From Verrucomicrobiota bacterium (GTDB taxonomy: Bacteria > Verrucomicrobiota > Verrucomicrobiia > Limisphaerales > UBA8199): DNA of 46,405 bases. A program made the translations under genes and the position numbers. The stretch is from the NCBI GenBank assembly GCA_003176045.1, contig PSRM01000076.1, forward strand, positions 1 to 46,405, given 5' to 3'. The notes under the pieces were generated by a model. That model saw only the letters and a program-made list of their open reading frames with translations. It made no database searches and was not told where the DNA came from. Shown in pieces: positions 40,812 through 46,405 of the stretch (positions within the stretch are counted from its first letter, which is position 1; every line of letters begins with the position of its first letter).

Positions 40812-41699
40812 ATGGCGATGATTTCCCAATTACTTGCTTCAACCCTGCGTCTCTCCACTCCGTTGATTTTTGCGGCGATGGGCGGGATGCTCAGCGAGCG
40901 GTCGGGCGTGATCAATATCGCACTGGAGGGGCTTATGCTAATGGGGGCGCTCGGCGCGGCGGTTGGAACTGTGGCCACCCATTCACCGTGGCTCGGGTTG
41001 CTCATCGGGATGGGCGCAGGGTTGGCTATGGCGTTTATCTATGCTCTTCTGGTCATTCCCTTCCGCGCAAACCAAATCGTTGCCGGCATGGCGATCAACA
41101 TGCTGGCGCTCGGGTTAACGCCATTCCTGTGCAAGATGCTTTACGGCGTCACCGGGTCCACCCCTCAGATCTCGTACCCGGAGCAGTTCCATTCGGCACC
41201 CCTGTATCTTGCCTGGATAGTTGTAGGGCTTTGCTGGTATTTGATGAAGTTTACGCCGGCAGGGCTTTGGCTGGGATTTGCCGGAGAGCATCCCGAAGCG
41301 TTGGAAGCCGCGGGCATACCTGCCAATCGGATTCGTTGGTTGGCGGTGCTGGCCAGCGGCGTTTTGGCTGGAGCCGGGGGCGCGACGTTGTCCACTTTCC
41401 TCTCCTCGTCCTTTGCGCGAAATATGGCTGCTGGACGCGGTTTCATGGCGCTCGCAGCGTTGATATTCGGAAAGTGGCGGCCCATTCCAGCAGCGCTGGC
41501 TTGTGTGCTGTTCGGCTTTGCAGATGCCGCGCAGATTCAGTTGCAGGGCGTGAAATTTCGAGGAGCCGAGGTGCCGGTCCAGTTCATACAGATATTGCCG
41601 TATCTCGTTACGATTCTTGTGCTTGCAGGTTTTGTGGGCCGAGCGCGCGCGCCGAAGGCGCTGGGCAAACATTTTTCAACCGCGAATGAACGCGAATAA
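40812..41699 (+). CDS. ABC importer permease 2 (BMP/nucleoside type)
   Basis: This 295-residue inner-membrane permease (NupQ/YufQ type) has about eight helices. The family pattern is LRLSTPLIFAAMGGMLSERS, GVINIALEGLMLMGALGAA, FRANQIVAGMAINMLALGLT, HPEALEAAGIPANRIRWLAV and GRGFMALAALIFGKWRPIPA. The ATG at 40812 is right; the longer frame from 40698 is only translated TTTGGTC repeats (FGVWGLV-like heptapeptides). The C-terminal residues STANERE are encoded by the ACGCGAATGA repeat. It completes the four-gene importer. Confidence 0.95.
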   Translation: MAMISQLLASTLRLSTPLIFAAMGGMLSERSGVINIALEGLMLMGALGAAVGTVATHSPWLGLLIGMGAGLAMAFIYALLVIPFRANQIVAGMAINMLALGLTPFLCKMLYGVTGSTPQISYPEQFHSAPLYLAWIVVGLCWYLMKFTPAGLWLGFAGEHPEALEAAGIPANRIRWLAVLASGVLAGAGGATLSTFLSSSFARNMAAGRGFMALAALIFGKWRPIPAALACVLFGFADAAQIQLQGVKFRGAEVPVQFIQILPYLVTILVLAGFVGRARAPKALGKHFSTANERE

Positions 41700-41836
41700 A
41701 CGCGAATACAAACACCAAACACCAAAAACCAAACACCAAACTCCAAACACCAAAAACCAAACATCAAACACCAAACACCAAACTCAAGGCAGCGCGTTGC
41801 TAATTGGCATTCGTGTTTATTCGTGTGGATTCGTGG
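41679..41836. repeat. ACGCGAAT decamers and AAACACC heptamers after the importer
   Basis: ACGCGAATGA, ACGCGAATAA and ACGCGAAT (41679-41707) are followed by about ten AAACACC-type units (41710-41784) and then ATTCGTGTTT-type 10-bp units (41806-41836) in the opposite sense. They lie between convergent gene ends and may end both transcripts. Confidence 0.9.
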
Positions 41837-41841
41837 TTCAC

Positions 41842-42981
41842 TCATCGCTCCAGCGTGACTCGCTGCCGTGAGGTCCATGATTGCCAATGGCCGAAGCGGT
41901 CCTGGGGAACTTCGGAATCCTCTGGATACATCAAATACACAGCGTTTTGGGAGTAAGACCAGGCGTAGATCAGGCGCTTGCGGGGGTAAACCCGGCGAGT
42001 GGGATTTGATTTGCCTGGATCATTTATGACCGGGTCGCCTTCAGGGGTGAAACCCACACAAGTGATGAGATGACCGTTCGGGCCCGGACCGCGGGCATTG
42101 AGCCGATCCGAGCAAACCGATAGCGCAACCGGAATGCCTGCGGCAATCCAATCTTCGACTTCAGATAGGTCGCTGAAGCGACTGACATACGCGCGCATGC
42201 CGCGATATGAGCCGGCGTAAGCTGTGTTGAAAGGCCAGTTTCCCGTGCCGTCAAATTTGGCGTCGTAGATCGCTTTCACAATGTCGGGCACGTCATGCTC
42301 CATCTCGGGCCGATGCAGTTGCCGCGCCCAATAGCTCATAATCATCGAGGTAGTCGTGGCGCTGCAAAGCACCTTCCCGTTGGGATAATTCATTTGGAAC
42401 CTTTCGGGCACGGCAAGTTCCTTTCCCCAGGCCGCGCGATTAGCGGGCAAGGGGTCGGGATGAACGCGATTATCGGTCAGGCAAAGACCCAGGAATTTCA
42501 ACTTCGGCATTTCGGGTTCGGAGCTTCCCATCGTGACGCGAATTTGGACCCGTTCGGCGGGCCGGTTGAGCACCAAGGTATCGGTTTTCACGTCTCCGTC
42601 TTCATCTTTCTGGTGCAGAACACATTCCCGCGGCGCTCGGGCAGGATTACTGGACCACAGGCCCATCGTGAAGTACTTGGTCGAGCGATCCAAATAGATG
42701 CCGCGCGCTTCGATCTTCAGATACGCGCCGTCCGGAGTGTCGGCGTTCCAGGAGGCTACCAGTTCGTTCCACTTAATCTTTGATAAAATAACAGGGGAAG
42801 TGAGCACAATTTCCCGGCTCCTGGCACCGGCCGCTTTTTCAAAACTGGAAAAGCCTGTAAATCCGATGAACTGGCCGCCACGCGGGTCCGAAACGGATGC
42901 GGCGCGCGTGGTGGCCATCAATTCAGCACATAACAACGATGCAAACGCGATGAGGAAACGGCGAAATGTGAATAAAGACAT
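41842..42981 (-). CDS. Exported C39-like cysteine peptidase
   Basis: This 379-residue protein has a signal peptide (LIAFASLLCAELMATTRAAS; ATG at 42981, a GTG at 42990 is also possible). Residues about 30-180 form a beta-sandwich-like module. The rest is a C39-like papain-fold peptidase: NGKVLCSATTTSMIMSYWAR with catalytic Cys206, the His in GHLITCVGF and an Asp in VINDPG. Such proteins are usually periplasmic or surface peptidases; this family member stands alone rather than with a bacteriocin exporter, so a housekeeping or nutrient role is more likely than peptide-leader processing. Confidence 0.9.
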   Translation of the reverse strand: MSLFTFRRFLIAFASLLCAELMATTRAASVSDPRGGQFIGFTGFSSFEKAAGARSREIVLTSPVILSKIKWNELVASWNADTPDGAYLKIEARGIYLDRSTKYFTMGLWSSNPARAPRECVLHQKDEDGDVKTDTLVLNRPAERVQIRVTMGSSEPEMPKLKFLGLCLTDNRVHPDPLPANRAAWGKELAVPERFQMNYPNGKVLCSATTTSMIMSYWARQLHRPEMEHDVPDIVKAIYDAKFDGTGNWPFNTAYAGSYRGMRAYVSRFSDLSEVEDWIAAGIPVALSVCSDRLNARGPGPNGHLITCVGFTPEGDPVINDPGKSNPTRRVYPRKRLIYAWSYSQNAVYLMYPEDSEVPQDRFGHWQSWTSRQRVTLER

Positions 42982-43047
42982 TCTGGTCACAGCGCGTATC
43001 CTAAGGTCACAGTCGCTTTACTCCAAGCTTCAAAGCGGCGGAGGAAT

Positions 43048-43117
43048 GACAAACGAATGGGGACAAACGAATAAATAATTGTCTCTGTTTCCATTCGCTT
43101 GTCCCCATTCGTTTGTC
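43048..43117. repeat. Inverted GACAAACGAATGGG element
   Basis: GACAAAC-GAATGGG-GACAAAC-GAATAAA (43048-43075) faces its near-perfect inverse at 43091-43117. The same 28-bp sequence occurs at 32529-32556 in the plsY spacer. It can form a strong hairpin downstream of the M42-like gene and may be its terminator. Confidence 0.88.
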
Positions 43118-43129
43118 CTCTCCGTCTCA

Positions 43130-43201
43130 TCAGACGCCGGCGATCCGCCTTTTGTATTCGGCCAAAGCCTCATCCAATCGCTGCCATGTGAGATGCTTCA
43201 T
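43130..43201 (-). CDS. 23-codon frame coupled to the M42-like peptidase
   Basis: An ATG at 43201 overlaps the TGA of the peptidase gene (ATGA) and opens a 23-residue frame MKHLTWQRLDEALAEYKRRI-AGV that would form one charged amphipathic helix. Its stop at 43130 lies just before the hairpin element. It might be a real microprotein, or the remnant of a longer gene whose rest was lost when the repeat arrived. Confidence 0.35.
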   Translation of the reverse strand: MKHLTWQRLDEALAEYKRRIAGV

Positions 43202-44403
43202 CGAGCGGTGGCTTTGAGCCGCGCCCGGCCCTCGGCGAGAAGCTTGCGCAATCGCTGAGCAAGCCTTCCCGTCACTTCATTGTAATGACCCATCTGATGG
43301 GCGGCAGCCACCAGGAGGTCCACCATTCCACAGACATCATGCACGGCTACGAATTCCTCTTTAATCCGGTTCCGCTCGGCACAATTATGATAATTGCCAA
43401 GTGCCACGCAAAGTGCGGCGGTTTGAAAACCGAACTCCTGGTAAGCGGTGGCTTCGCAGGTGCCGCCGCTCATGAGCCCTCGCTGGAAAGGAAAGCCGCC
43501 TCGGGTCTTCTTGAGTTCACGGGCAATTTCGATCAAAAATCGCGTGGCACTTGGATCGAATATCGAAGTGCGGTCCCCGACACGTATGATCACTCCTTCA
43601 CCCATTTTCACGCCTGGCAACTCCCGGCTGGTCTCCAGAGAAACAACCAGCGAGTTCGCCGGCACTCCCCGCGCGGCAGCCAGGTTTAAGGCGCCTTGCA
43701 AGCCTACCTCTTCAGCCCGCGAGATGACTCCGATCACGTTCACTCGCGCCCTCGTCCGTTTCAGCTCGATCAAGGTGGCCAAAATCGCGGCCACTCCAAT
43801 TAGATCATCACACGCCCGGCCATGGATTCGGCCGTGACGGACAGCAAAATCTTCGAGCTCCCAGACGGCAAACTTCGGAAGGGTGAGAGTTGGTGAAGTT
43901 GGACGGATCGAAAGCGCGGGAGTGCCGCGCACTCCAAACGCTTCGCGCGGCAGGACGCCCTTGGGTATTCGCGAAGCGTTTGGAGTGCGGCGTATTCCGC
44001 CGCTTTCGTCTGCGCCGCTCAATTTGGCTTCGAAAATCCTCTCGCCATCCTTTCGCCTCCAAAGCCTGGCGGCTATATTTCCAGGCATCAGGCGTATTGG
44101 GACTCCGCAACGGAAATAATTGTCTGCCACACCTCCAAGAAACCGGACTAAAACACTCCCGTCTGCGAGTAATTGAATGACTTCAAAACCCGGATGGTCA
44201 AGGTGAGCAGCCAAAACCAGGTCTCGAGCCCTGCCCGCCCGCTGCAGTTTAGCCAGGACATTTCCGAACGTGTCGTGCTCGAAATCTAATGAGTGCTCCT
44301 TGCATATCTTTTCCACCTCCTGGCGCACGGCGTGCTCGTTGTAAGGAGCGGCTGGATGCAGCATCAGGCGGCGAGCAATTGAGCAAATTCCTGTGCGGGT
44401 CAT
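43198..44403 (-). CDS. M42-like zinc aminopeptidase with a REP-encoded insert
   Basis: This 401-residue peptidase of the M42/M20 clan has metal ligands in AAHLDHPGF (His), RACDDLIGVAA (Asp), RAEEVGLQGA (Glu-Glu) and GNYHNC (His), with LETSREL as a further acidic site. Such dodecameric enzymes remove N-terminal residues from peptides in the cytoplasm. The ATG at 44403 starts the protein. Residues about 132-164 (GIRRTPNASR ... REAFGVRGTP) correspond exactly to a 96-bp hairpin pair; the flanks (FEAKLSGADE and IRPTSPTL) belong to the loop after the small beta domain, so the insert may be tolerated. Its last codon overlaps a tiny 23-codon frame. Confidence 0.9.
   Translation of the reverse strand: MTRTGICSIARRLMLHPAAPYNEHAVRQEVEKICKEHSLDFEHDTFGNVLAKLQRAGRARDLVLAAHLDHPGFEVIQLLADGSVLVRFLGGVADNYFRCGVPIRLMPGNIAARLWRRKDGERIFEAKLSGADESGGIRRTPNASRIPKGVLPREAFGVRGTPALSIRPTSPTLTLPKFAVWELEDFAVRHGRIHGRACDDLIGVAAILATLIELKRTRARVNVIGVISRAEEVGLQGALNLAAARGVPANSLVVSLETSRELPGVKMGEGVIIRVGDRTSIFDPSATRFLIEIARELKKTRGGFPFQRGLMSGGTCEATAYQEFGFQTAALCVALGNYHNCAERNRIKEEFVAVHDVCGMVDLLVAAAHQMGHYNEVTGRLAQRLRKLLAEGRARLKATAR
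43911..44006. repeat. 96-bp REP hairpin pair in frame within the M42-like gene
   Basis: The arms 43911-43947 and 43970-44006 (37 bp) are reverse complements; the inner 19 bp (43929-43947 / 43970-43988) are perfect. Each arm has its own hairpin: GCGCGG-GAGTG-CCGCGC and GCGGCG-GAATA-CGCCGC. The stems differ by paired changes while AAAGCG and the CGCACTCCAAACG tail stay fixed. The length is 32 codons exactly. Confidence 0.95.
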
Positions 44404-44515
44404 CAGGGATAATTAAACCGCGAACTACGATGAATCGCGAGCAGGGGTACGCGAATGCACGCGAATTGAGGGGTCAAGCATAACCGTGTGCTCATCGCCA
44501 GGACGGACCAATTGC

Positions 44516-45742
44516 TCAGTCTTCATTGTCCGGTCGCAAGAAAAGCTCTGCCGCGGCATCCGCAAACCTCAAACCTTGCGGAGTCAGGCCAAACCGGTCG
44601 CGGTCACGATGGCCCCATCCTCGAGCGCTAAGCTCGTCCATGTCTTGCCCCCAATGATCACGCAAATCGTAGCCGGTTGCCCTCGTGAAATCATCAAAGG
44701 GCCAGCCAGCCGTCATGCGCAAACCGAATGCTGCGGTTTCGCCGGCACGGGCCATGGGCTCCAACTCCTCCCTAGATTCGGTAGCCGGACGGCCTTTCTC
44801 GATTTGTTCACAGTAAATCTGGGTGTTTGACCAGTTTTTCATCCGCACTCCCCGGACGTAACTGGTTGCGCTGGGTCCTAGCCCGTAAAAGGAGCCACCA
44901 CGCCAGTAGGTCACGTTGTGCCGGCATGCGTAGTCAGGAACAATCCCTTCCTGTTTGGGCGCTCCGCCCCTCGGCCCTCGCCCCTCGCCCCTCGACCCCC
45001 GCCCCCCACGCCTCGCAAAATTAGCCACCTCGTATTGCTGGAAGCCGGCCCGATCCGCCTGCTGGATCAACTCCTCATACATCGCACAGGCAAGATCTTC
45101 ATCAACGTCGAACTCCCCGGCTTTAAGCTGAGCGTAAAGCGGCGTGTCTTCCTCGTAAATGACCTCGTAAGCAGACAAATGCTCGCTCCCCATGGCCGTC
45201 GCCTCTCTCAATGTCTCGCGCCAGACCTGCATCGTTTGGCCGGGTATGGCAAACATTAGATCAAGATTCAAATTTTCAAAACCCGCACGGCGCAAAAGGT
45301 CGAAGGACCTGAAGACCATCTCCCGGCTATGCACCCGGCCGAGGCGATCCAACAGTTCCTCGTCCAGGGATTGGACGCCCATCGAAATCCGGTTCACACC
45401 CCAGTCCCTCAAGAGCCGGGCTTTATCCTCGGATACGGTGGCGGGGTTGCATTCCACAGTCCATTCAGCGGCGCCATGCAGGCCCAACCGCTCCATGGCC
45501 CGCAACACTTGCTCCCACTGGCGAACGGTTAACAAAGAGGGAGTCCCTCCCCCGAAGAAAATAGTCCGTGGCTTCAGATTCGTAGCCACCATTTCCAGCT
45601 CTCGAATTAAAGCGGCTAAGTACCGATCAACCAAACTCCCACTCAATTCTTCTGAAAAGAAGGCGCAGTACGAGCACTTGCGCGCGCAGAATGGCACATG
45701 CACGTATAGTCTCGTTATCGGTTCACTGTGTGAGTCGAACAC
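44516..45742 (-). CDS. hemW: Heme chaperone HemW (radical SAM)
   Basis: This is a radical SAM protein of the coproporphyrinogen III oxidase-like group, now regarded as a heme chaperone. It has CARKCSYCAF (cluster cysteines C19, C23, C26), FFGGGTPSLL, ECNPATVSEDK, GVNRISMGVQSLDEELLDRL, NLDLMFAIPGQT and the C-terminal HemN-type part (TAAFGLRMTAGW, LTPQGLRFADA). The start is unsure; I prefer the GTG at 45742 over the TTG at 45781. Between QYEVANFAR and CRHNVTYW, where homologues have only a few residues, there is a Gly/Arg-rich insert of about 20 residues (RGSRGEGRGPRGG) encoded by CCCCTCG heptamers. It is monocistronic as far as can be seen. Confidence 0.95.
   Translation of the reverse strand: MFDSHSEPITRLYVHVPFCARKCSYCAFFSEELSGSLVDRYLAALIRELEMVATNLKPRTIFFGGGTPSLLTVRQWEQVLRAMERLGLHGAAEWTVECNPATVSEDKARLLRDWGVNRISMGVQSLDEELLDRLGRVHSREMVFRSFDLLRRAGFENLNLDLMFAIPGQTMQVWRETLREATAMGSEHLSAYEVIYEEDTPLYAQLKAGEFDVDEDLACAMYEELIQQADRAGFQQYEVANFARRGGRGSRGEGRGPRGGAPKQEGIVPDYACRHNVTYWRGGSFYGLGPSATSYVRGVRMKNWSNTQIYCEQIEKGRPATESREELEPMARAGETAAFGLRMTAGWPFDDFTRATGYDLRDHWGQDMDELSARGWGHRDRDRFGLTPQGLRFADAAAELFLRPDNED
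44967..45015. repeat. CCCCTCG heptamers x7 (degenerate) inside hemW
   Basis: CCCCTCG, GCCCTCG, CCCCTCG, CCCCTCG, ACCCCCG, CCCCCCA, CGCCTCG: 49 bp in seven units. The coding strand reads CGAGGGG and yields the Gly/Arg-rich insert of HemW. Confidence 0.93.
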
Positions 45743-45787
45743 CTGGGAAGGATAGCTCCGAACCCTCCAGGCGCAAAGCAAAGGATT

Positions 45788-45971
45788 CCCAATGCCATCT
45801 TGATACTACGATAGCGACCGCCTCGGGCAAGGAGCGCGGCATTTATGCCGCTTCACGCCCCGAACGTACGGAAGCGCCGGGGTTATTAGGCATTCATCGT
45901 GCTACGAACGGTGAAGCGGCATAAATGCCGCGCTCCTCGCGGTGGGAGTATCAAGATGCACCCCAATGCCA
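45788..45971. mobile_element. MITE-like element: hairpins within terminal inverted repeats and flanking direct repeats
   Basis: The terminal inverted repeats CATCTTGATAC (45796-45806) and GTATCAAGATG (45948-45958) enclose a perfect 26-bp inverted repeat 45831-45856/45911-45936, itself made of GCGGCAT-TT-ATGCCGC hairpins with GGAGC and TTCAC flanks. The 10-mer CCCAATGCCA occurs as a direct repeat just outside or overlapping the ends (45788-45797, 45962-45971), like a target-site duplication, though the spacing is not perfectly symmetric. There is no coding capacity. Confidence 0.55.
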
Positions 45972-46128
45972 AGCGATCAAATCCGCCGATAGCCTCTTGG
46001 GGTGACGGCGTAAGGACTCCTTTCACGTCCAGCCAAAGGCAAAAGGGACTCTTTACGTCGTCCCCTACAACCGCAGGACGTATTCGGGGGCAGGTGCTGC
46101 TTGCCCCGGCTCGAAGGCCAATTATCGG

Positions 46129-46338
46129 CTAGGTAGGACTGACCCGCTGGACATTCTCGGCCTTGGGGCCTTTGTCGGTCTCAATGATGTCGAAAACGAC
46201 TGGCTCGCCCGGAGTCAGAACCTTGAATCCGGAGCCAACGATGTTTGAATGATGCACGAAAACATCTTTGCCGGAATCGCGGGCGATAAAGCCGTAACCG
46301 CTGCCATTGTCCCACCATTTGACTTTGCCACTGGCCAT
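46129..46338 (-). CDS. Cold-shock domain protein (CspA family)
   Basis: This 69-residue single-domain RNA/ssDNA chaperone has MASGKVKWWDNGSGYGFI at the N-terminus, RNP1-like GYGFIAR, RNP2-like VFVHHSNI, and the last strands EPVVFDIIETDKGPKAENVQ. The ATG at 46338 is chosen over the frame's upstream starts because it gives the canonical N-terminus and has an AGGAGAG ribosome binding site about 10 bp ahead. Csp proteins melt RNA structure in cold or fast growth. The gene is close to the window edge; its promoter and 5' leader are only partly visible. Confidence 0.97.
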   Translation of the reverse strand: MASGKVKWWDNGSGYGFIARDSGKDVFVHHSNIVGSGFKVLTPGEPVVFDIIETDKGPKAENVQRVSPT

Positions 46339-46345
46339 AGACTTC

Positions 46346-46352
46346 TCTCTCC
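46346..46352 (-). promoter_or_regulatory. Ribosome binding site of the cold-shock gene
   Basis: On the minus strand AGGAGAG lies just upstream of the ATG at 46338. It is one of the clearest Shine-Dalgarno sites in the window and decides the start. Confidence 0.7.
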
Positions 46353-46405
46353 TGAAAGGCGCAGCGCGGCGCACCCGTACAGCAAAGGGCACAAACTGGC
46401 GTAAT

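Noticed and set aside
1..46405. tRNA, rRNA, riboswitch, insertion sequence or prophage genes
   Set aside because: No cloverleaf, rRNA stretch, known riboswitch core, transposase, integrase or phage structural gene was seen on either strand by eye.

Overview
The window looks like a chromosomal segment of a Gram-negative, Verrucomicrobiota-like bacterium, most probably the Pedosphaera/Limisphaerales (subdivision 3) group. The reasons are a Minf_1886-type protein known mainly from Verrucomicrobia and Planctomycetes; large secreted proteins with Gly/Thr/Asn-rich beta modules ending in an FYRL-like tail; lipid A genes (lpxB, a PagL-like deacylase); a propeller-type sensor kinase; and very repeat-rich spacers in otherwise ordinary GC-rich DNA. 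This assignment is inference from gene content, not a database result. There is no rRNA, tRNA, CRISPR, prophage, transposase or plasmid gene that I can see. LAYOUT. 1-1.0 kb: a translationally coupled pair on the minus strand, a small protein of unknown role and a nucleotidyltransferase-fold protein cut by the window edge. 1.2-2.9 kb: an FHA / zinc-finger / membrane protein. 3.2-8.4 kb: a secreted repeat protein and a fused double M16 peptidase. 8.6-12.4 kb: a Minf_1886 protein, a tiny membrane protein and a type IA topoisomerase with an extended zinc-binding tail. 12.7-16.3 kb: a giant secreted phosphoesterase. 16.4-19.9 kb: aconitase and a PagL-like outer-membrane deacylase. 20.0-21.9 kb: a repeat-filled stretch without genes. 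21.9-27.9 kb: a secreted sialidase-like propeller protein, then a LuxR-type response regulator and its propeller-type histidine kinase. 28.1-30.4 kb: NIPSNAP, PH-like, GNAT and L,D-transpeptidase genes. 30.6-35.2 kb: envelope lipid genes: plsY-gpsA (phospholipid synthesis) on the minus strand and, divergently, a Gfo/Idh/MocA oxidoreductase followed by lpxB (lipid A). 35.6-36.6 kb: a secreted NHL-type propeller. 36.7-41.7 kb: a complete BMP-type (nucleoside) ABC importer: binding protein, double ATPase and two permeases. 41.8-46.3 kb: C39-like peptidase, M42-like aminopeptidase, HemW and a cold-shock protein. THE STRIKING FEATURE is the repeat load. I see two overlapping classes. (1) Tandem heptamer arrays with many unrelated unit sequences but usually about four copies, found in most spacers and also in frame inside conserved genes (M16 peptidase, aconitase, HemW, the ABC ATPase; a 9-mer array sits in LpxB). 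(2) REP-like hairpins and hairpin pairs with conserved flanks and compensating stem changes, one pair of which (exactly 96 bp) lies in frame inside the M42-like peptidase. These repeats also supply apparent start regions, N-terminal extensions or C-terminal tails for gpsA, plsY, the ABC genes and the sensor kinase. No mobility enzyme for either class lies in the window. Together they are the best candidate for an undescribed system here; their origin and function are open.
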